A stretch of DNA of 10,266 nucleotides, taken from assembly GCA_002411515.1 (NCBI GenBank), contig DHTF01000100.1:1-10266 (forward strand). Direction: 5' to 3'. Positions 6,473 to 10,266 of this stretch are shown here, piece by piece (the stretch's first letter is position 1; every line of letters begins with the position of its first letter). The DNA comes from Proteiniphilum sp. UBA5267 (lineage in GTDB: Bacteria > Bacteroidota > Bacteroidia > Bacteroidales > Dysgonomonadaceae). The translations under genes and the position numbers were made by a program. The notes below the pieces were generated by a model, which saw only the letters and a list, made by a program, of their open reading frames with translations, searched no databases and was not told the origin of the DNA.

Positions 6473-7135
6473 CTAAATATAATATTCCATCAGATCGATT
6501 AAACCAGCCTGGAGCGCGTATCTTGTTACCTCATTCACGCTGTTGACCTCCAGCTTGCGGTAAATGTTTCGGCGGTGTGCGTTCACCGTATGAAAACTGA
6601 GGTTTTTCTCTACGGCAATCTCTTTGGTGGTCTTTCCCAATGCAATTTCATAAAGAATCTTTTTCTCGGAGCTGGTAAGGGTGACGGTCTTCTTCGCGGG
6701 CGGCACACCCGAACGCATCACCGATTCGGCATAATCGCACCAGTAAACCTCTCCTGCGGCCACACACATCAAAGCATCCAACAACTGTGCTTTACTATTG
6801 TTCTTCAATGCTACGCTAATGGTAGGATCCGCCATCAGGAGCTGTCGCAGGAAATGCTCGCCTGGTTCATCTGAAAAAAGGAGCCAGGAGGACTTCTTCG
6901 CGCCGCTTTTGATGTTCAGCAGATGGTTTGCCGAAGAGAAGTCGAACAAAGCGTAATCGACCACCACCACCGAGTGGGGATGATCACGCAACTTCTCCAG
7001 CAATGCCCGGTAATGGACTGCCTCTGTCACCGTGGCATCCACATCGGTTAAACGCAAATAAGAGCGTAGCCCGTCGCGAGTAACATCCTGGTTGTCTGCT
7101 AATATATAGTTATTTCTGGCGCTTTTTTCTTTCAT
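6473..7135 (-). CDS. LuxR/NarL-type response regulator
   Basis: This 220-residue regulator has an N-terminal receiver-like domain (about 8-120) and a C-terminal LuxR helix-turn-helix (about 152-215). The DNA-binding part is clear: [20 protein letters not shown], then [20 protein letters not shown] and YRKL. In the receiver, Asp60 in VVVVDYALF is the likely phosphoacceptor, Ser88 in LLFSDEP fills the Thr/Ser position, and Lys111 in VALKNN is the conserved Lys. The N-terminal acidic pair is ADN (Asp14-Asn15) rather than DD or DE, so metal binding may be weakened. No histidine kinase gene is adjacent. I take the ATG at 7135; a GTG at 7162 would add nine residues but overlaps the -7 box. The gene is divergent from cysK and convergent with hemH, with no bases between the stop codons. 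Its targets are unknown; cysK is one candidate from position only. Confidence 0.85.
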   Translation of the reverse strand: MKEKSARNNYILADNQDVTRDGLRSYLRLTDVDATVTEAVHYRALLEKLRDHPHSVVVVDYALFDFSSANHLLNIKSGAKKSSWLLFSDEPGEHFLRQLLMADPTISVALKNNSKAQLLDALMCVAAGEVYWCDYAESVMRSGVPPAKKTVTLTSSEKKILYEIALGKTTKEIAVEKNLSFHTVNAHRRNIYRKLEVNSVNEVTRYALQAGLIDLMEYYI

Positions 7136-7142
7136 ACCGATA

Positions 7143-7150
7143 CAAAAATA
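7143..7150 (-). promoter_or_regulatory. Possible -7 box of the response regulator gene
   Basis: The minus strand reads TATTTTTG from 7150 to 7143, an exact TAnnTTTG match, but the ATG follows only seven bases later and there is no clear TTTG 20 nt upstream. An alternative is the one-mismatch box TATTTTTT (7181 to 7174) with TTTG at 7208 to 7205 and a long 23-nt spacer, which would give a normal leader. I cannot choose between them from sequence. Confidence 0.35.
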
Positions 7151-7179
7151 ATGATTTATCACAGCCGCAGTGAAAAAAA

Positions 7180-7195
7180 TAACACAATTGTGCTA
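7180..7195. promoter_or_regulatory. Palindrome between the regulator gene and cysK, candidate operator
   Basis: CACAATTGTG (7183-7192) is a perfect 10-bp palindrome. It extends to 16 bp (TAACACAATTGTGCTA) with a single mismatched pair. It abuts the cysK -33 position and lies upstream of the regulator's start, so one bound dimer could affect both promoters. The symmetry is seen directly; the operator role and the identity of the binding protein are inference. Confidence 0.45.
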
Positions 7196-7226
7196 TTTCC
7201 GGTGCAAAAAAAGCCAGCTATCTTTG
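7196..7226 (+). promoter_or_regulatory. cysK promoter
   Basis: TTTC (7196-7199, one mismatch to TTTG), a 19-nt spacer and TATCTTTG (7219-7226, exact -7 element) form a good Bacteroidota promoter. Transcription would start near 7231-7234, about 20 nt before the ATG at 7253. This rules out the longer reading frame opening at 7151, which starts upstream of the transcript. Confidence 0.6.
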
Positions 7227-7252
7227 TCATAAAAATTACTAAACAAAGAATT

Positions 7253-8200
7253 ATGACAAAAATTGCAGAAAACCTTACACAACTGGTCGGCAATACACCG
7301 CTATTGAAACTCGATCGCTTCGGTAAATCCGAAGGAGCTGTAGCAAATCTCGTGGTCAAGCTGGAGAGCTTCAACCCGCTGGGGAGCGTGAAAGATCGCA
7401 TTGCATTGGCCATGGTAGAAGATGCCGAACAAAAAGGCGAACTTTATGATGGTTCTGTACTCATTGAACCCACCAGCGGCAACACTGGTATCGGGCTAGC
7501 CTTTGTCTCCGCCATCAAAAAATACCGACTTATCCTCACCATGCCCGAGACCATGAGCATAGAAAGGAGAAACCTACTGAAGGCACTGGGTGCCGAGCTC
7601 GTACTCACACCGGGTAGTGAAGGCATGAAAGGAGCCATCGCAAAAGCACGGGAGCTGCAGGCTGAAATATCCAACGCCGTGATACTGCAGCAATTTGAGA
7701 ATCAATCCAATCCGCTGATTCATTATACAACCACCGGAGAGGAGGTATGGCGCGACACCGATGGCAAGGTAGATATCTTTGTGAGCGGCGTAGGCACGGG
7801 AGGTACCGTGAGTGGTGCTGGCAAGAGACTGAAGGAGCTGAACCCCGATGTGAAGGTAATTGCGGTGGAGCCCACCGACTCCCCGGTACTCTCCGGAGGC
7901 AATCCCGGACCCCATAAAATACAGGGTATTGGAGCTGGTTTTATCCCTGGCACCTACGATAGTTCTGTAGTCGATGGTATAATTACCGTGAGCAACGACA
8001 ATGCCATCCACACGAGCCGGAAACTGGCCAAAGTGGAGGGCCTACTGGTAGGTATTTCGTCAGGTGCAGCTGCCTATGCTGCCCTACAACTGGCGAAGGA
8101 GCCCGAAAACAGCGGCAAGACCATCGTGGCCATTTTGCCAGATACCGGGGAACGCTACCTCTCCACCCTTTTGTATGCTTTCGACGAGTATCCTCTCTAA
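7253..8200 (+). CDS. cysK: O-acetylserine sulfhydrylase (cysteine synthase A)
   Basis: This 315-residue cytoplasmic PLP enzyme makes cysteine from O-acetylserine and sulfide, the last step of sulfur assimilation. Lys47 in [11 protein letters not shown] is the residue that binds PLP as a Schiff base. PTSGNTG (73-79) is the substrate loop, GTGGTVSG (181-188) cradles the PLP phosphate, and Ser270 in GISSGAA contacts the pyridine nitrogen. The ending [10 protein letters not shown] (296-305) is typical, as is the length. I placed the start at 7253 ([18 protein letters not shown]) rather than 7151: the 34 extra residues do not look like the family, overlap the regulator's start and lie upstream of the promoter. 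The gene has its own promoter and a terminator downstream, so it is probably a single-gene unit. Confidence 0.95.
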   Translation: MTKIAENLTQLVGNTPLLKLDRFGKSEGAVANLVVKLESFNPLGSVKDRIALAMVEDAEQKGELYDGSVLIEPTSGNTGIGLAFVSAIKKYRLILTMPETMSIERRNLLKALGAELVLTPGSEGMKGAIAKARELQAEISNAVILQQFENQSNPLIHYTTTGEEVWRDTDGKVDIFVSGVGTGGTVSGAGKRLKELNPDVKVIAVEPTDSPVLSGGNPGPHKIQGIGAGFIPGTYDSSVVDGIITVSNDNAIHTSRKLAKVEGLLVGISSGAAAYAALQLAKEPENSGKTIVAILPDTGERYLSTLLYAFDEYPL

Positions 8201-8350
8201 AATGTTCAAGAAGGTTGGTTTACATAAATTCAATGCAATGGATACCGATTTTAATCACATACAGAGTTTCACCTCAATATCGCAGATAAATAAAATGACA
8301 ATGCCCATGTGTTGCCGTTACCCCATATTTCATCAGCCACCCCCTGTATG

Positions 8351-8367
8351 CCTAAAGCAAATTTAGG
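8351..8367. other. Small hairpin upstream of the cysK terminator
   Basis: CCTAAA (8351-8356) pairs with TTTAGG (8362-8367) around a five-base loop. It lies 15 bp before the main terminator hairpin. It has no T-tract of its own; it may be a minor 3'-end structure protecting the cysK mRNA, or chance. Elsewhere in the 264-bp gap (8201-8464) I see only the terminator and no clear promoter. Confidence 0.3.
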
Positions 8368-8381
8368 GTATCTTCAAAAAC

Positions 8382-8415
8382 AAAGCGGCTGATTCACAAG
8401 ATTGGCCGCTTTTTT
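8382..8415 (+). terminator. Rho-independent terminator of cysK
   Basis: AAAGCGGC (8382-8389) and GCCGCTTT (8405-8412) form a perfect 8-bp stem with a 15-base loop, and the T-run continues through 8415. On the minus strand the stem is also followed by T-rich sequence, so it may work in both directions. It separates cysK from the SusC-like gene, so the latter needs its own promoter. Confidence 0.75.
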
Positions 8416-8464
8416 CATCAAAACATACAATTACAGCTTACAGATATCAATACTCTATAAAAAA

Positions 8465-10266
8465 ATGAATCTACTTTCAATTAACAAACAGCATCTTGTG
8501 TTACTCCTGTTTCTCCATCTCTCCCTTCTGAGTAGCTTCGCACAGGGTACTTCCCCCATTACAGTATCCGGCACGGTCACCGACAGCCAGAATCTCCCGC
8601 TCATTGGTGTCACCATCATTCCCAGTAACAATCCCGCCAATGGCACGGTCACCGACGTCGACGGCAACTACAGGCTCATCGTGGCAACAGGGACCACACT
8701 CACCTTTTCCTACATGGGCTATGAAAGCCAGTCCATCCAGGTAAATCAATCCGGAAATTACCCGGTCACATTGCAGGAGAGTACAACGATATTGAACGAG
8801 GTGGTTGTTACTTCACTGAATATTCCACGCGAGAAGAAGGCCCTCGGTTACGCAGTACAAGATGTCTCCTCCGATGCCTTCGAAACACGACCTACCAACC
8901 CCATGAGTGCCCTCTCCGGCAAGATTGCCGGACTACAGGTCGTCTCTGGCGGAAGCAACCTGGGTGGCTCCTCCCGCATCACCCTGCGTGGCATCAACTC
9001 CATCACCGGCAACAACCAGCCTCTTTACGTGATCGATGGTGTACCGCTCGACAACAGTGAGCTAAACAGCACAACCACCATCCATGGAAGCGCCGGTAAG
9101 GATGTGGGAAGTACTATCCAGGACATAAACCCCGATGACATTTCCAGTGTGAACGTACTGAAAGGTCCCTCCGCCGCTGCTCTTTATGGTTCGCGTGCCG
9201 CCAACGGTGTCATCCTCATCACCACGAAAAAGGGAGGCAGGAGTGACGGTGACCTGCAGATCGAGCTCAACAGCGGCATAGAGTTCGAAAAAGTGGTGCG
9301 TCTGCCTGAACGACAGAAACTCTATGGCGGTGGCTACAACTCCACCTTCAGCACGGCCGTCATTGATGGCACTACCTACAACATTCCCGAATATGCCGGT
9401 GATGAGAGCTGGGGCCCCAGACTCGACGGCACACCCGTGCTACACTGGTATAACCTCGATCCGGAGTATCCTGCCGACTACCTGAAGCCGGAGCCCTGGC
9501 AATATCCAGAACACGACGTCAGCTATTTCTTTCGCACTGGCGTCGCACACACCCACAACATCTCCTTGTCGAAGTCGGCCGCCAACTCTGCCTTCAGGGT
9601 GTCGTTCACCAATAAGAACGTGACCGGCACCATCCCTAATTCATCGCTTGGTAAAAATAGCGTCAACATCTCGGGAAATGTCACCGGCAAGCTACTCTCC
9701 GTTTTTGCCAATGCGAACTACATCAAGACTTCCTCCACAGGACGTCCCTGGACGGGTGCCTCCAATCGCAACATCATTCTCGAAGCCTATCAATGGGGAC
9801 AGGTGCAGGTCGATTATAAACGCCTGGGTGAATATAAGCGGCCCGATGGCACACCCCGTGCATGGAATCGCACCGGTTATCAAAACACAGTGGCAGATGA
9901 GAAAACGAAATATATCGACAATCCCTACTGGTCGGCCTACGAAAGCTACCTCAAAGAGGACCGCAACAGGCTCTATGGGAACGTCGGAATCACCCTCACC
10001 CCCACAAACTGGCTCTCGTTGACCGGACGTATCAATGCCGACATATATGATTACGACTTTCAGGACAGGATTGCCTACAATTCCCGTTCCCAGTCGATGT
10101 ACCAGGAATACAATCAAAAGTATGAAGAGTTCAACTACGAGCTGTTGGCCACCGCCAACCGCAGCTGGGACAATCATTCGCTGGTGGGAAACCTAGGCGG
10201 TAATTTTTTGGAGCGTAACCGCCGCATCAGCGACATCTCCACGTCGGGAGGACTCATCATCCCCAA
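8465..10266 (+). CDS. SusC/RagA-type TonB-dependent outer-membrane receptor (5' part, cut by window edge)
   Basis: The frame stays open from the ATG at 8465 to the window end, giving the first 600 residues of a protein that in this family is usually about 1000 long. A signal peptide ends near residue 26 (LLSSFAQG). A carboxypeptidase-D-like beta-sandwich covers about 33-104 (VSGTVTDSQNLPLIGVTI, FSYMGYES). A TonB-box-like stretch (NEVVVTS, 111-117) precedes the plug domain (about 120-260), which has LSGKIAGLQVV, TLRGINSI, PLYVIDGVPLDN and the SusC/RagA signature YGSRAANGVILITTKKG (241-257). From about 265 the barrel begins. Such proteins import glycans, peptides or other large nutrients with a SusD-like lipoprotein, whose gene is expected just downstream. 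No STN domain lies between the signal peptide and the sandwich, so direct anti-sigma signalling is unlikely. The substrate cannot be predicted from this part. Confidence 0.93.
   Translation, partial: MNLLSINKQHLVLLLFLHLSLLSSFAQGTSPITVSGTVTDSQNLPLIGVTIIPSNNPANGTVTDVDGNYRLIVATGTTLTFSYMGYESQSIQVNQSGNYPVTLQESTTILNEVVVTSLNIPREKKALGYAVQDVSSDAFETRPTNPMSALSGKIAGLQVVSGGSNLGGSSRITLRGINSITGNNQPLYVIDGVPLDNSELNSTTTIHGSAGKDVGSTIQDINPDDISSVNVLKGPSAAALYGSRAANGVILITTKKGGRSDGDLQIELNSGIEFEKVVRLPERQKLYGGGYNSTFSTAVIDGTTYNIPEYAGDESWGPRLDGTPVLHWYNLDPEYPADYLKPEPWQYPEHDVSYFFRTGVAHTHNISLSKSAANSAFRVSFTNKNVTGTIPNSSLGKNSVNISGNVTGKLLSVFANANYIKTSSTGRPWTGASNRNIILEAYQWGQVQVDYKRLGEYKRPDGTPRAWNRTGYQNTVADEKTKYIDNPYWSAYESYLKEDRNRLYGNVGITLTPTNWLSLTGRINADIYDYDFQDRIAYNSRSQSMYQEYNQKYEEFNYELLATANRSWDNHSLVGNLGGNFLERNRRISDISTSGGLIIP

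Noticed and set aside
7151..7252. Longer start for cysK
   Set aside because: The extension covers the promoter and palindrome and does not resemble cysteine synthase N-termini.
8202..8366. Small frame of 54 codons starting two bases after the cysK stop
   Set aside because: No promoter of its own, no recognisable domain, unusual composition, and its end runs through the small hairpin just before the terminator; most likely the cysK 3' untranslated region.
9692..10177. Minus-strand frame of 161 codons inside the SusC-like gene
   Set aside because: Antisense to a continuous, well-matched TonB-dependent receptor; no independent support.

Overview
The window looks like a chromosomal segment of a member of the Bacteroidota, most likely order Bacteroidales. 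Three things point there. The last gene is a SusC/RagA-type TonB-dependent receptor with an N-terminal carboxypeptidase-D-like domain. Several intergenic regions carry the Bacteroidota promoter form (TTTG near -33, TAnnTTTG near -7). Start codons lack Shine-Dalgarno sequences. The family or genus cannot be fixed from this sequence alone.

Layout, left to right. Bases 1-206 are non-coding and T-rich; they carry a strong leftward promoter for a gene outside the window, enclosed by a 12-bp perfect inverted repeat. Next, on the minus strand, is an exported protein with two PDZ domains (207-1643). A divergent intergenic region (1644-1851) then leads into a tight plus-strand cluster with gaps of 20 and 16 bp: a YhcH/YjgK/YiaL (DUF386) sugar protein, a eukaryotic-type 1,4-alpha-glucan branching enzyme, and a type I mannose-6-phosphate isomerase. 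After 136 bp comes a ferrochelatase (hemH). It ends base-to-base against a convergent minus-strand LuxR/NarL-type response regulator. That regulator is divergent from cysK (O-acetylserine sulfhydrylase), and a near-perfect 16-bp palindrome lies between the two. A rho-independent terminator follows cysK, and the window closes with the first 600 codons of a SusC-like receptor.

How the genes may work together. The yhcH-glgB-manA cluster is probably one transcript for storage polysaccharide and hexose-phosphate metabolism. hemH, the response regulator and cysK are housekeeping or regulatory genes with no obvious shared pathway. The SusC-like gene probably begins an outer-membrane nutrient uptake pair, with a SusD-like partner expected just beyond the right edge.

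Most of the window is ordinary core metabolism. I see no CRISPR array, tRNA, rRNA, insertion sequence or defence system. The observations most worth checking are the possible invertible promoter at the left edge, the palindrome and unusual promoter geometry between the regulator and cysK, the zero-gap hemH/regulator junction, and the departures of the ferrochelatase and the receiver domain from their family signatures.
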